Positions 25,093 to 34,024 of a DNA stretch of 64,000 bases are shown here, in pieces. Source of the DNA: Pseudomonadota bacterium (GTDB taxonomy: Bacteria; Desulfobacterota; Desulfovibrionia; Desulfovibrionales; Desulfovibrionaceae); assembly GCA_023403845.1 (NCBI GenBank), contig JAEYDL010000015.1, positions 3,656 to 67,655 of the forward strand. The letters run 5' to 3'. The translations under genes and the position numbers were made by a program. The notes beneath the pieces are model-generated. The model was not told the origin of the DNA and did not search any database. It worked only from the letters and a program-made list of their open reading frames with translations. Each line of letters begins with the position of its first letter. Position 1 is the first letter of the stretch.

Positions 25093-28000
25093 ATGCCTCA
25101 TAAAGGTCCGCACATATCCATTGCTCCCGATTTCGTGGTCAACCGTATCCTGCGTATCAACCTGGAGGATTTTGTCGACTGGCCCGAGGCCGTGCGACGT
25201 CTGGCCATAGAAATCGCGGAAGAACTTTTTCTTGTAGCCTACAACCCCTTCGTGGACGCCGCGACCGTCAAGGCCAGCGTCAAGGAGCGCTTTGACCGTG
25301 AGGTCTTTGCGCTGGCCCATCATTACGCCAACTCCATCGGCGAAGGCATCACCATGTTCTGGAGTGCGCACGAGGCTGAGATGGCCTTTCGCGACGAACT
25401 GGTGGAGCGGCTGCGCAAGGTGTTGCCTTCTGATGCGGTAGTGACCCGGCCAGGCGCGTTGGTGGCCTGCGCCACCGACGCCACCGACCTGCGCATGGAG
25501 CTTCCGCTTCTTGTGGTGGAACCCGCGGATGCCCGGCAGGTCAGCGAGCTCGTCAAGCTGGCCAATGAACTGAAGTTCGCTCTGATTCCGCATGGCGGCT
25601 CGTCGGGCATGACCGGAGGGGCCATTCCTGGCCGCAAGCGGTCTGTGGTGGTGCGGATGACGCGGTTCACCAGAATTTTTCCAGTGGACAGGGAAAACAT
25701 GAGTGTCACGCTGGACGCGGGCGTCATTACTCAGACTGCCATCGACGCCGTGGCGGCGGAAGGCTTCCTGTTCACGGTTGACCCCGCCTCCAAGACAGCT
25801 TCCTCCATCGGCGGCAACGTCGCCGAAAATTCCGGAGGTCCCTTCGCCTTTGAATATGGCACCACGCTGGACAATCTGCTGTCCTGGCGCATGGTCACGC
25901 CCACCGGCGAAATCATTACGGTGGAACGCAAGGACCACCCCCGGCACAAGATTTTGCCGGATGAGCTGGCGATCTTCGAGGTCAAGGACCTGAGCGGCGG
26001 CGTGCGCAGCGTTGTGGAGCTTCATGGTTCCGAAATCCGTCTGCCCGGATTGGGCAAGGACGTGACCAACAAGGCGCTCGGCGGTCTGCCCGGGATGCAG
26101 AAGGAAGGCGTGGACGGCATCATTACCGACGCGACTTTCGTGGTGCACAGAAAGCCCGTGCATTCGAGGGTCATGGTGCTTGAGTTTTATGGGCGCTCCA
26201 TGCATCAGGCGGCGGTGGTCATCGGTCAGATCGTGGCTCTGCGCGATCGTATCCGGAACGAGGGAGACTACGCGCACCTTTCCGCGCTGGAGGAGTTCAA
26301 CGCGAAGTATGTGCGAGCCATCGACTATCAGCCGAAATCTTCGGTCCACGAAGGGCTTCCCATCTCCGTCATCATTCTTCAGGTGGACGGGGACGATTCC
26401 TATCTGCTTGAAAAGTGCGTGCAGGAAATTTCCGCCATTGTGGCCGAGCAGGATAATGTCGGACTTACCGTGGCCAGGGATGAAAAGGAGGCGGAAATCT
26501 TCTGGGAGGATCGGCATCGGCTTTCCGCCATCGCCCGTCGCACGTCCGGGTTCAAGATGAACGAGGACGTGGTCATCCCCATGCAAAGGATTCCGGATTT
26601 TGCCCTGTTTCTTGAACAGCTCAATCTGGAATGCGCGGCTACGGCCTATCGGCGGGCTCTTCAGGAACTGGGACGGCTGCCGGGCATGGCGCTGGATGAC
26701 AAGGACCTCAACCGGGAATTTGTCAATGTCTCCAGGCTGGTGCAGGACGGTGGCAGCGCTCCGGACCTGTCCGATGACGAGCTTGAGGCGCGTGCAGTGA
26801 CCTTCCTTGAACTGATGGGCGAGCGTTATCCGCGCATCAGGGCCAGGATCCGCAAAATTTCCGATGAAATGAAGGCCAGTCGGGTCATCGTCGCCAGCCA
26901 CATGCATGCGGGAGACGGCAACTGCCATGTGAACATCCCCGTGAATTCCAATGACCCGCATATGCTGGAGGTCGCCGAGGAGGCCGTAGCCCGGGTCATG
27001 GCCGAAGCACAGGAGATGGGCGGCGCGGTTTCCGGCGAGCATGGCATCGGGATCACCAAGATTGCCTTTCTGGGCAAAGAGAAGATGGACGCGATCCGGG
27101 CTTTCAAGGAACGGGTCGACCCGCGCGACGTATTCAATCCCGCCAAGCTCACCCAGCGGGAGCTTCCGGTACGGCCCTTTACCTTTTCCTTCAACCGGCT
27201 GATCGAGGATATTCGGGAAAGCGGCCTGCCGGACAAGGAACGGCTGATCGGCCTGCTCGCATCCGTGCAGACCTGCACCCGCTGCGGCAAGTGCAAGCAG
27301 GTCTGTCCCATGCTGGATCCGGTGAGCTCCTTTTATTATCATCCCCGCAACAAGAACATGGTTCTTGGGGCAATTATCGAGGCCATCTATTATTCCCAGA
27401 TCAACAAGGGAAAACCGGATGCCTCCATTCTGACCGAGCTCCGTAATATGGTGGAGCATTGCACCGGCTGCGGGCGTTGCACCGCCGTGTGTCCGGTCAA
27501 GATTCCTTCTGCGGACGTGGCGCTGGAACTGAGAGCGTTTCTTGAGGAAGAGGGAGCGGGTGGACATCCGGTCAAGTCGCGTGTCCTCAACTGGCTGGTC
27601 AGGGATCCGTCCCGGCGTATTCCCAAGGCCGTGAAAATGGCCGCTCTCGGTCAGCGCATGCAGAACCGGATCATAGGCATTGCGCCGCAGACTTTCCGCA
27701 GGCACCTGTACAATCCGCTTTTTTCCGGAAAGGGGCCTGAACCTGGATACGCCAATCTTTATGAGGCGTTGCGTCTGGACCACGGGAATATTTTCATGGA
27801 ACGCCGTGAGCCGGCTGAAGGTCAGACGCAGGATGCGGTTCTTTATTTTCCGGGTTGCGGAGGCAGTCTGTTGTCGCGTACCATAGGCTTTTCCGTCCTC
27901 GGATTGCTGTTGCGTACGGGCGTTGCCGTGGTCATGCCGGACAGACATCTGTGCTGCGGTTATCCGCTGTTGTCTGCAGGAGACGACGGCGCATTTCGGG

Positions 28001-28686
28001 GAAATCTGGAGAACAACCGGAAGGAACTGCGCAGTGTAATAGCCCGGGCCGAGGCCAGGGGGCTGCGGGTGACGCACGTCATTACTGCATGTGGGTCCTG
28101 TCGTGAGGGCATTGAACGGCATGACCTGTCCACGCTCCTGCCCCAGACGGAGGACGGGGAGTCGCGCGAACTGATCCATCAGGATGTGATGCAGTTCGTG
28201 CTTCCGAGACTGGAAGGTCGCTCGGGTCTGTATGAAGGTCCTCTGCTGTACCATGCTTCCTGTCATCCTGAGTGGGTGGGCGTGCATAAGGTGAAGGGCG
28301 TCGTCAAGCAGGCGGGAGCCCTGTCCGCCTTCACCGGCGCGGACGTGATTGTTTCTCCCGGTTGTTGCGGCGAATCTGGGATGGGGTCCATCGCTTCCCC
28401 ACTGGTGTACAATCCTCTGCGCAAGAGGAAGATGGCCGTGCTGGAACAGGAATTGCGGGACTATCCAGCCCAGCGTCCCATTCTTGTGGGCTGTCCGTCA
28501 TGTCGGGTGGGCATCGCGCGCAGCCTCATTTCGCTGCGGGTGCGGCGTCCTGTTCTGCATACGGCGGAATGGCTGGCCATCCAGCTTTTCCGGGAGAACT
28601 GGGGCGAAAAATGGTTCCGGGTGTTTCGCCGGCGTATCGCCTTGCGGGCGGACGAGCGGGGCATCCGGATGGTTGACTTTGATTGA
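25093..28686 (+). CDS. FAD-binding and Fe-S oxidoreductase, D-lactate dehydrogenase / glycolate oxidase-like fusion
   Basis: A 1197-residue fusion of a GlcD-type flavoprotein with a GlcF-type iron-sulfur protein. The PCMH FAD site PHGGSSGMTGG is at about 166-176, the FAD-oxidase C-terminal domain spans about 390-690 and includes HMHAGDGNCHVN and GEHGIG, two 4Fe-4S motifs begin at about 728 (CTRCGKCKQVCP) and 790 (CTGCGRCTAVCP), and two cysteine-rich CCG domains follow (FPGCGGS with CCGYP, and CHPEW with CCGESG). It should oxidise D-lactate or a similar 2-hydroxyacid and pass electrons to the quinone pool. AAAGGA precedes the ATG. Substrate is inferred. Confidence 0.88.
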   Translation: MPHKGPHISIAPDFVVNRILRINLEDFVDWPEAVRRLAIEIAEELFLVAYNPFVDAATVKASVKERFDREVFALAHHYANSIGEGITMFWSAHEAEMAFRDELVERLRKVLPSDAVVTRPGALVACATDATDLRMELPLLVVEPADARQVSELVKLANELKFALIPHGGSSGMTGGAIPGRKRSVVVRMTRFTRIFPVDRENMSVTLDAGVITQTAIDAVAAEGFLFTVDPASKTASSIGGNVAENSGGPFAFEYGTTLDNLLSWRMVTPTGEIITVERKDHPRHKILPDELAIFEVKDLSGGVRSVVELHGSEIRLPGLGKDVTNKALGGLPGMQKEGVDGIITDATFVVHRKPVHSRVMVLEFYGRSMHQAAVVIGQIVALRDRIRNEGDYAHLSALEEFNAKYVRAIDYQPKSSVHEGLPISVIILQVDGDDSYLLEKCVQEISAIVAEQDNVGLTVARDEKEAEIFWEDRHRLSAIARRTSGFKMNEDVVIPMQRIPDFALFLEQLNLECAATAYRRALQELGRLPGMALDDKDLNREFVNVSRLVQDGGSAPDLSDDELEARAVTFLELMGERYPRIRARIRKISDEMKASRVIVASHMHAGDGNCHVNIPVNSNDPHMLEVAEEAVARVMAEAQEMGGAVSGEHGIGITKIAFLGKEKMDAIRAFKERVDPRDVFNPAKLTQRELPVRPFTFSFNRLIEDIRESGLPDKERLIGLLASVQTCTRCGKCKQVCPMLDPVSSFYYHPRNKNMVLGAIIEAIYYSQINKGKPDASILTELRNMVEHCTGCGRCTAVCPVKIPSADVALELRAFLEEEGAGGHPVKSRVLNWLVRDPSRRIPKAVKMAALGQRMQNRIIGIAPQTFRRHLYNPLFSGKGPEPGYANLYEALRLDHGNIFMERREPAEGQTQDAVLYFPGCGGSLLSRTIGFSVLGLLLRTGVAVVMPDRHLCCGYPLLSAGDDGAFRGNLENNRKELRSVIARAEARGLRVTHVITACGSCREGIERHDLSTLLPQTEDGESRELIHQDVMQFVLPRLEGRSGLYEGPLLYHASCHPEWVGVHKVKGVVKQAGALSAFTGADVIVSPGCCGESGMGSIASPLVYNPLRKRKMAVLEQELRDYPAQRPILVGCPSCRVGIARSLISLRVRRPVLHTAEWLAIQLFRENWGEKWFRVFRRRIALRADERGIRMVDFD

Positions 28687-28935
28687 TGGCGCTTTTCGGG
28701 ATTCCATGTTTCGGGCTTGGATTTCCGAAGGCGCAGCACGTTTCGGCAGGCCGCAGTTCGGATAGTCCGGAAACGCGGCAAGACTGCCGTCCGGGTTATC
28801 CGGCGGATGAGAGTCGCGGGGAGCTGACCCTGTGCCGGGAAAGGAGACGCGCGGTCCTGGAAAGGCATCGCACGGAACTCCAGGGTGCCCGCGGAAGATC
28901 TGCAACTCTTACCTTGAACAAGGAGCGCCTTACTC

Positions 28936-29781
28936 ATGCCAACCACTATCCTGCATAAGGAATCCCTGATTCCGGGGCGGACGAGCAAGCTGGTGCTTGA
29001 TGCGCCGCAAATCGCCGCTACGGCCAGGCCCGGTCACTTCGTAATGCTGCGTGTCGACGAACATGGGGAACGTTTCCCTCTGACCATCGCAGATACTGAT
29101 CCGGAAAAGGGTACGATTACCATCGTTTATCTCGTTATGGGCAAATCGACGATGCTGCTGGAAGCCCTTGGCGAGGGAGACTCCATTCTCGATGTGGCAG
29201 GGCCGCTGGGCAAGGCGACGCACATTGAGAAGGGCGATGCCGTCATCTGCGTGGGCGGAGGAACAGGCATTGCCGCCATGCATCACATTGCCAAGGGACA
29301 TCATAAGGTTGGAAACTATGTGATCGCGATCATCGGCGCCCGCAGCAAGGACCTGCTCCTGTTCGAAAAGGAATTGAAATCATTCTGCGACGAGGTGCTG
29401 ATTTCCACGGATGACGGCAGCTATGGACGAAAGGGATTTGTGACTCAGCTGCTTCAGGAACGTCTCGAGCAGGACAAGCGGGTGCAGGAAGTCGTGGCCG
29501 TCGGTCCCGTTCCCATGATGCAGGCCGTGGCCAAAACCACGGAACCCTTTGGCGTGAAAACCACGGTAAGTCTGAATTCTCTCATGGTGGACGGCATCGG
29601 CATGTGCGGCGCCTGTCGCGTGACCGTAGGTGGAGAAACCAGGTTCACCTGCGTGGACGGCCCTGAATTTGATGGGCATCAGGTGGATTTTGCCGAGCTT
29701 CGCCAGCGGTTGTCCGCGTTTACTCTTATGGAAAAGCAATCCGTCGAACATCACCAGCACAGGTGCACCTGCCATGACTAA
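28936..29781 (+). CDS. nfnA: NfnA: ferredoxin:NADP transhydrogenase small subunit (NfnAB / SudB family)
   Basis: A 281-residue flavoprotein of the dihydroorotate dehydrogenase electron-transfer type. FAD-binding RFPLTIAD and a GKATHIEKG loop precede the NAD-binding CVGGGTGIAAM (about 97-107). The 2Fe-2S cluster region near the C-terminus carries GMCGACRV and FTCVDGPEFDGH. With NfnB it forms an electron-bifurcating complex coupling reduced ferredoxin, NADH and NADP. It overlaps nfnB by 8 bases. The start follows AAGGAGCG about 10 bases upstream. The preceding 250 bases after the FAD/Fe-S gene show no gene. Confidence 0.92.
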   Translation: MPTTILHKESLIPGRTSKLVLDAPQIAATARPGHFVMLRVDEHGERFPLTIADTDPEKGTITIVYLVMGKSTMLLEALGEGDSILDVAGPLGKATHIEKGDAVICVGGGTGIAAMHHIAKGHHKVGNYVIAIIGARSKDLLLFEKELKSFCDEVLISTDDGSYGRKGFVTQLLQERLEQDKRVQEVVAVGPVPMMQAVAKTTEPFGVKTTVSLNSLMVDGIGMCGACRVTVGGETRFTCVDGPEFDGHQVDFAELRQRLSAFTLMEKQSVEHHQHRCTCHD

Positions 29782-31204
29782 TACCGAAAAAACAAAACCC
29801 GGCAAGACTCCCCGTACGGAAATGCCCTGCCAGCCCGCCGAGGAAAGGGCGCACAACTTTAATGAGGTGGCGCTCGGATATACGCCTGAAATGGCGCTCG
29901 CCGAAGCCGGGCGCTGTCTTCAGTGCAAACGTCCTCTGTGCCGTAAGGGATGCCCTGTGGAGGTACGCATTCCTGAGTTTATTGCGCAGATCGTCAAGGG
30001 GGATCTGGACGAAGCCTACAGAATTTTGAAGAGCACGAACAGCCTGCCTGCCGTGTGCGGACGCGTCTGCCCGCAGGAAAACCAGTGTGAAGGACAGTGC
30101 ATCCTCGGCAAGAAGGGCGAGCCGGTGGCCATCGGTCGTCTGGAACGTTTCGTGGCAGACAGCGCCATGAAGAAGGCTGCCGCCGAAGGCATGCAGGAAC
30201 CTCCCGTAGCCGTGCGGGAAGAACTGAAGGTTGCGTGTATCGGTTCCGGTCCTGCTTCCATCACTGTAGCCGGCTATCTGGCTGACCGCGGCATCAAGGT
30301 CACTGTCTTTGAGGCGTTGCATGAGCCGGGAGGCGTGTTGATCTACGGCATTCCCGCATTCCGCTTGCCCAAGAACGTCGTTGCTGCCGAGCTTGACGGT
30401 CTGCGCCGGAATCATGTGGATTTCAGAACAAACTGGATTGGCGGGCGAACCGTTTCGGTGCAGGGACTGCTGGATGAAGGCTATAAGGCCGTATTCATAG
30501 GCGTAGGCGCCGGTTTGCCGCAATTCCTCGGCGTACCCGGAGAAAACCTCATCGGCGTTTTTTCTGCCAATGAGTATCTGACCCGGGTCAATCTGGGACG
30601 GGCCTATGATTTCCCGAATTACGACACACCCACCTATCCGGGCAGGCATGTGACCGTGTTCGGTGCGGGGAACGTGGCCATGGATGCGGCCCGTACGGCT
30701 CTTCGTCTGGGAGCCGAAAGCTCCACCATCATTTACCGGCGTTCCCGCGCGGAAATGCCGGCCAGACATGAAGAAATCGAACACGCCGAGGAAGAGGGCG
30801 TAAAATTGTTCGAACTCGTGGCTCCGGTGCGTTTCAATGGGGAAAACGGCGTACTCCGTTCCGTTACTCTGCAGCGCATGGAGCTTGGCGAACCCGACGC
30901 TTCCGGGCGTCGGCGTCCCGTGCCCGTGGAAGGAGCTGTCTTCGAGCATGAAACGGATCTTGCCGTTGTGGCCGTGGGGACTCGCTCCAATCCGATTCTG
31001 CTTGAATCCACCCCGGGGCTTGAACTGAACAAGTGGGGTTATATCGTTACGGATGAGGAAACTGGTGAGACGTCTATTCCCAATGTCTTTGCAGGAGGTG
31101 ATATCGTGACTGGCGCAGCGACCGTTATTCTGGCCATGGGAGCCGGAAGACGCGCGGCGCAGGAAATTGCGCGTCGGCTTCTTGGCGAAGAGACTGTGGA
31201 ATAA
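29774..31204 (+). CDS. nfnB: NfnB: NADPH-dependent transhydrogenase large subunit (glutamate synthase small-chain-like)
   Basis: A 476-residue flavoprotein resembling the small chain of glutamate synthase. The N-terminus carries two 4Fe-4S motifs: CLQCKRPLCRKGCP (about 47-60) and CGRVCPQENQCEGQC. FAD-binding CIGSGPASI follows, then NADPH-binding VFGAGNVAMDAARTA and the closing FAGGDIVTGAATVILAMGAGR. It is the site of flavin-based electron bifurcation in NfnAB. The ATG at 29774 lies inside the end of nfnA, as usual for this pair. No glutamate synthase large-subunit gene is present, which supports the transhydrogenase reading over GltD. A strong terminator follows. Confidence 0.92.
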   Translation: MTNTEKTKPGKTPRTEMPCQPAEERAHNFNEVALGYTPEMALAEAGRCLQCKRPLCRKGCPVEVRIPEFIAQIVKGDLDEAYRILKSTNSLPAVCGRVCPQENQCEGQCILGKKGEPVAIGRLERFVADSAMKKAAAEGMQEPPVAVREELKVACIGSGPASITVAGYLADRGIKVTVFEALHEPGGVLIYGIPAFRLPKNVVAAELDGLRRNHVDFRTNWIGGRTVSVQGLLDEGYKAVFIGVGAGLPQFLGVPGENLIGVFSANEYLTRVNLGRAYDFPNYDTPTYPGRHVTVFGAGNVAMDAARTALRLGAESSTIIYRRSRAEMPARHEEIEHAEEEGVKLFELVAPVRFNGENGVLRSVTLQRMELGEPDASGRRRPVPVEGAVFEHETDLAVVAVGTRSNPILLESTPGLELNKWGYIVTDEETGETSIPNVFAGGDIVTGAATVILAMGAGRRAAQEIARRLLGEETVE

Positions 31205-31225
31205 ACTGATTCCAGACCAGTCGAA

Positions 31226-31259
31226 GGAGGCTCCTGTCTGTTCGGGAGCCTCCTTTTTT
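31226..31259 (+). terminator. terminator after nfnAB
   Basis: GGAGGCTCC (31226-31234) pairs with GGAGCCTCC (31245-31253) and is followed by six T residues. Confidence 0.92.
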
Positions 31260-31328
31260 GCGCACCTGATAATATATAAGATGGTATGGTGTGAATATGC
31301 CGGGGGTCAAAATATTTTGGATAGTTAT

Positions 31329-31343
31329 TGAAAATAATATTCA
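31329..31343. promoter_or_regulatory. Fur-box-like 7-1-7 site
   Basis: TGAAAAT-A-ATATTCA is a near-perfect 7-1-7 dyad (6 of 7 pairs) of the shape known for Fur sites (TGATAAT-N-ATTATCA). It lies just upstream of a candidate promoter (TTGACA at 31348-31353, TAATTC 17 bases later) that could drive the FeoB-associated protein gene. Iron control is an inference from site shape and target. Confidence 0.5.
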
Positions 31344-31533
31344 ATATCTTGACATTTGTTTCAAAAGAACCTAATTCAAATGACAGAAAGCTCATGTCCT
31401 TTGCAGTGATAGACCTGTCGGACCGGGGGATCCTCCTCCCCCCGTTCCGGCAATGGCGGCGATGTCCTGAATGGATGCGCCAGGGGAGGGAGAACGCGCA
31501 CATACGGCGCGTATGCGGAAGCGAGGTGCCGGT

Positions 31534-31677
31534 ATGGACATGGAACTGATTGTCGTGGCAGTCATTATCATAGCCGCAGCGGCTTTTATGCTGCGCAAGG
31601 CCTGCAAGGCGCGCAAGGGAAGCGGTTGTTCCTGCGGCTGCGGTTGCAACGGTAGTTGCAAGCCGAGAAAATTGTAG
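31534..31677 (+). CDS. FeoB-associated Cys-rich membrane protein
   Basis: A 47-residue protein: one membrane helix (about 4-19, rich in Ile/Val/Ala), a basic stretch (RKACKARKG), then CSCGCGCNGSC. This matches the FeoB-associated Cys-rich family usually found at the end of feo ferrous-iron uptake operons. No feoA or feoB lies in this window, so it is an orphan copy. The ATG at 31534 has GAGGTG about 6 bases upstream; the longer frame to 31471 has no ribosome site. A terminator follows at 31701-31728 and a Fur-like site lies at 31329. The role in iron uptake is inferred from the family. Confidence 0.8.
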   Translation: MDMELIVVAVIIIAAAAFMLRKACKARKGSGCSCGCGCNGSCKPRKL

Positions 31678-31700
31678 AATGGTTACAAGTTCTGTTTGAA

Positions 31701-31728
31701 AAGGGCCGCCCTCAAGACGGCCCTTTTT
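31701..31728 (+). terminator. terminator after the FeoB-associated gene
   Basis: AAGGGCCG (31701-31708) pairs with CGGCCCTT (31718-31725), followed by T residues. Confidence 0.88.
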
Positions 31729-31789
31729 CGTGGAAATGGAATCGGTGACAGACCCGGCACCGACATTGTCCTGATATCGTTCCATACGC

Positions 31790-31824
31790 AAAAGGTCCCC
31801 GCCCAATCGGGCGAAGACCTTTTT
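31790..31824 (-). terminator. terminator downstream of uraA
   Basis: AAAGGTC (31791-31797) pairs with GACCTTT (31816-31822), with an inner CGCCC/GGGCG stem. It lies 20 bases after the uraA stop on the minus strand, where T residues end the hairpin. Confidence 0.7.
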
Positions 31825-31845
31825 GAAGCTGTTTTATGGAGAGCG

Positions 31846-33129
31846 TTACTGCTTTTTTTCGTGTTCCGGAGAAAGTCCTTTTTTATTATGCCCCCGGGGC
31901 TTGGGCAGCACGAGATTCAAAATGACGCCGGTGATGGCCGCGAGACCGATGCCTCCAAGAGGGAATCGGCCGATATTGAAGGTCATGCCGCCCACGCCGA
32001 AGATGATGATCAGGGCGACGACAGCCATGTTTCGAGGTTCCATGAGATCCTGTCCGGCCCGGACCAACGTGTTCAGGCCTACAACCATGATTGCGCCGAA
32101 CAGCAGAATCATGATGCCGCCCATGACAGGTACGGGAATAGAACTCAGAAAGGCACCTAGCTTGGTCACGAAAGACAGGGCAATGGCGCAGATCGCGGCC
32201 CATGTCATGATAGCGGGATTGAAGGCGCGGGTAAGGGCCACGGCCCCGGTAACCTCGGAGTAGGTGGTGTTCGGGGGACCTCCCAGAAAACTGGCTGCCA
32301 TGGTGGCGATACCGTCGCCGAGCATGGTGTTCTTTATTCCTGGATCCTTGAGGAAATCCTTTCCCGTAACCGAACTGATGGCGATAACGTCACCAAAGTG
32401 TTCAATGGCGGGCGCGAGGGTGATGGGGATGATGAACAGGATGGCCTCAAGGTTGAATTCAGGGAAGATGAAGGGAGGCATGCCGAACCAGGGCGTGGCG
32501 AGAACCTTGCTGAAATCATGCACGCCCAAGACGACTGCGCAGATATATCCGGTACAGATGCCGCAGAGGATGGGAATCAGCCGCAGCAGTCCGCGCCCGA
32601 GCAGGGAGACCAGTACTGTGGTGGCGAGAGCGGTCATGGAGATGATGATGGCCGTACCTTCCGGCACAAGGACCATGCTGCCGTCGCCCGTTTTGCCGAG
32701 CGCCATATGGACGCCTGAAGGGGCGAGAATCAGGCCGATGACCATGATGACCGGACCTGTAACGATGGGGGGCAGCAGACGCAGGACGATATCGGTTCCG
32801 CGCCAGCGAATGAAGAAGCTCAGAATGACGTAAACAACGCCGGCCATGACCATGCCGCCCAGCGTTGCGGGCAGTCCCCAGGACTGGACGCCGTACATGA
32901 TGGGGGCAATGAAGGCGAAAGAGGAGGCAAGAAAGATGGGAACCTTGCCTCGTGTGCAGATTTGAAAGATCAGCGTGCCGATGCCCGCCGTGAACAGGGC
33001 GACGTTGGTGTCCATCCCGGTCAGAATGGGAACGAGGACCAGCGCGCCGAAGGCCACGAACAGCATCTGGGCGCCGATCAGGCAGTCCTTGAGACGAAAC
33101 GAGTATGCCAGGCCGTCGGATTGCGTCAT
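31846..33129 (-). CDS. uraA: uracil permease (NCS2 family, UraA-like)
   Basis: A 427-residue inner-membrane uracil:proton symporter with about 14 hydrophobic segments. UraA hallmarks are present: QMLFVAFGALVLVP in TM1, the substrate-site Glu in TLAPAIEHFGDVIAISSVTG, and the conserved GGPPNTTYSEVTGAVALT. It lies 37 bases downstream of upp on the same strand, so imported uracil is trapped directly as UMP. The ATG at 33129 has GGAGC upstream; a 35-residue longer frame would overlap the end of upp and has no ribosome site. Confidence 0.94.
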   Translation of the reverse strand: MTQSDGLAYSFRLKDCLIGAQMLFVAFGALVLVPILTGMDTNVALFTAGIGTLIFQICTRGKVPIFLASSFAFIAPIMYGVQSWGLPATLGGMVMAGVVYVILSFFIRWRGTDIVLRLLPPIVTGPVIMVIGLILAPSGVHMALGKTGDGSMVLVPEGTAIIISMTALATTVLVSLLGRGLLRLIPILCGICTGYICAVVLGVHDFSKVLATPWFGMPPFIFPEFNLEAILFIIPITLAPAIEHFGDVIAISSVTGKDFLKDPGIKNTMLGDGIATMAASFLGGPPNTTYSEVTGAVALTRAFNPAIMTWAAICAIALSFVTKLGAFLSSIPVPVMGGIMILLFGAIMVVGLNTLVRAGQDLMEPRNMAVVALIIIFGVGGMTFNIGRFPLGGIGLAAITGVILNLVLPKPRGHNKKGLSPEHEKKQ

Positions 33130-33166
33130 AAAAAGCTCCGGAGGAAGGTGAAGGTTCGGAAAATGC

Positions 33167-33793
33167 TTATCTGGTTCCGAATATCCTGTCTCCGGCATCG
33201 CCGAGACCCGGAATGATGTAGCCGTTTTCGTCAAGGTGAGAGTCCAGAGAAGCTGTATAGATGTCTACATCCGGGTGTGCATCCTGAACTTTTTTGACGC
33301 CTTCCGGAGCGGAGACAAGGGTCAGGGCGCACATTTTCCGGCAGCCGTGCCTTTTCAGCAGGTCCAGAGCGGCGATCATGGAACCGCCTGTAGCCAGCAT
33401 GGGATCAAGAACAATGGCGAAACGTTCTTCGATCTGTTTGGCGAGTTTTACATAGTACTCCACGGGAGCGAGAGTTTCCTCGTTGCGGTACAGACCGACC
33501 ACGCTGATTTTCGCCCCCGGAATCATATCGAGCACCCCGTCCATTAGACCGAGTCCCGCGCGCAGAATGGGAACGATCGTGACCATTTTTCCGGAGATAT
33601 ATTCGACGTCTACCGGTCCAGCCCAGCCTTTGATCGTCTTTTTTTCCGTTTTCAGCGTCTTGGTCGCCTCGTAGGTGAGCAGACGGGCAATCTCTTTGGC
33701 CACCATGCGAAATTCACTGGTAGAGGTGTTCTCCCGTCGAAGGAGTCCGAGCTTGTGCCTGATAAGCGGATGTTCGACTACATGAATTGCCAT
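33167..33793 (-). CDS. upp: uracil phosphoribosyltransferase
   Basis: A 208-residue cytoplasmic enzyme that joins uracil and PRPP to give UMP. The PRPP-binding motif is VLDPMLATGGSMIAAL, and the uracil-binding C-terminal loop reads YIIPGLGDAGDRIFGT, both diagnostic. Length is standard. AGGAGAAACG precedes the ATG at 33793. It is the first gene of an upp-uraA operon; a TATAAT -10 box lies upstream on the minus strand at 33888-33893, though the matching -35 is unclear. Confidence 0.97.
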   Translation of the reverse strand: MAIHVVEHPLIRHKLGLLRRENTSTSEFRMVAKEIARLLTYEATKTLKTEKKTIKGWAGPVDVEYISGKMVTIVPILRAGLGLMDGVLDMIPGAKISVVGLYRNEETLAPVEYYVKLAKQIEERFAIVLDPMLATGGSMIAALDLLKRHGCRKMCALTLVSAPEGVKKVQDAHPDVDIYTASLDSHLDENGYIIPGLGDAGDRIFGTR

Positions 33794-34024
33794 GATCGTT
33801 TCTCCTGAGATAAGGATGGTCGTGGAAGGAACGGTTCCGAGTTGCTGTGGAATATCGCGCGCCGCAGTCAGATTCTCTGGTATTCAAATTATAATACCGT
33901 ATTCCGAACCATCTTTTTTGTCAAAGCAAAACAAAGAGGCCGGCTATGGCTTTGCTGCTTTGCGAATGTTATGTTCCCCAATGCCGAATGATGGAGAGAA
34001 ACGCGAAATCAGGGAGGATACGAT

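Noticed and set aside
24949..28287. Very long antisense open frame (over 3 kb) opposite the FAD/Fe-S gene, continuous with the RlmM-like gene
   Set aside because: It mirrors the codon structure of the strongly supported plus-strand gene, shows no known domain, and arises from G+C-rich third positions. Only the 23983-24948 part is real.
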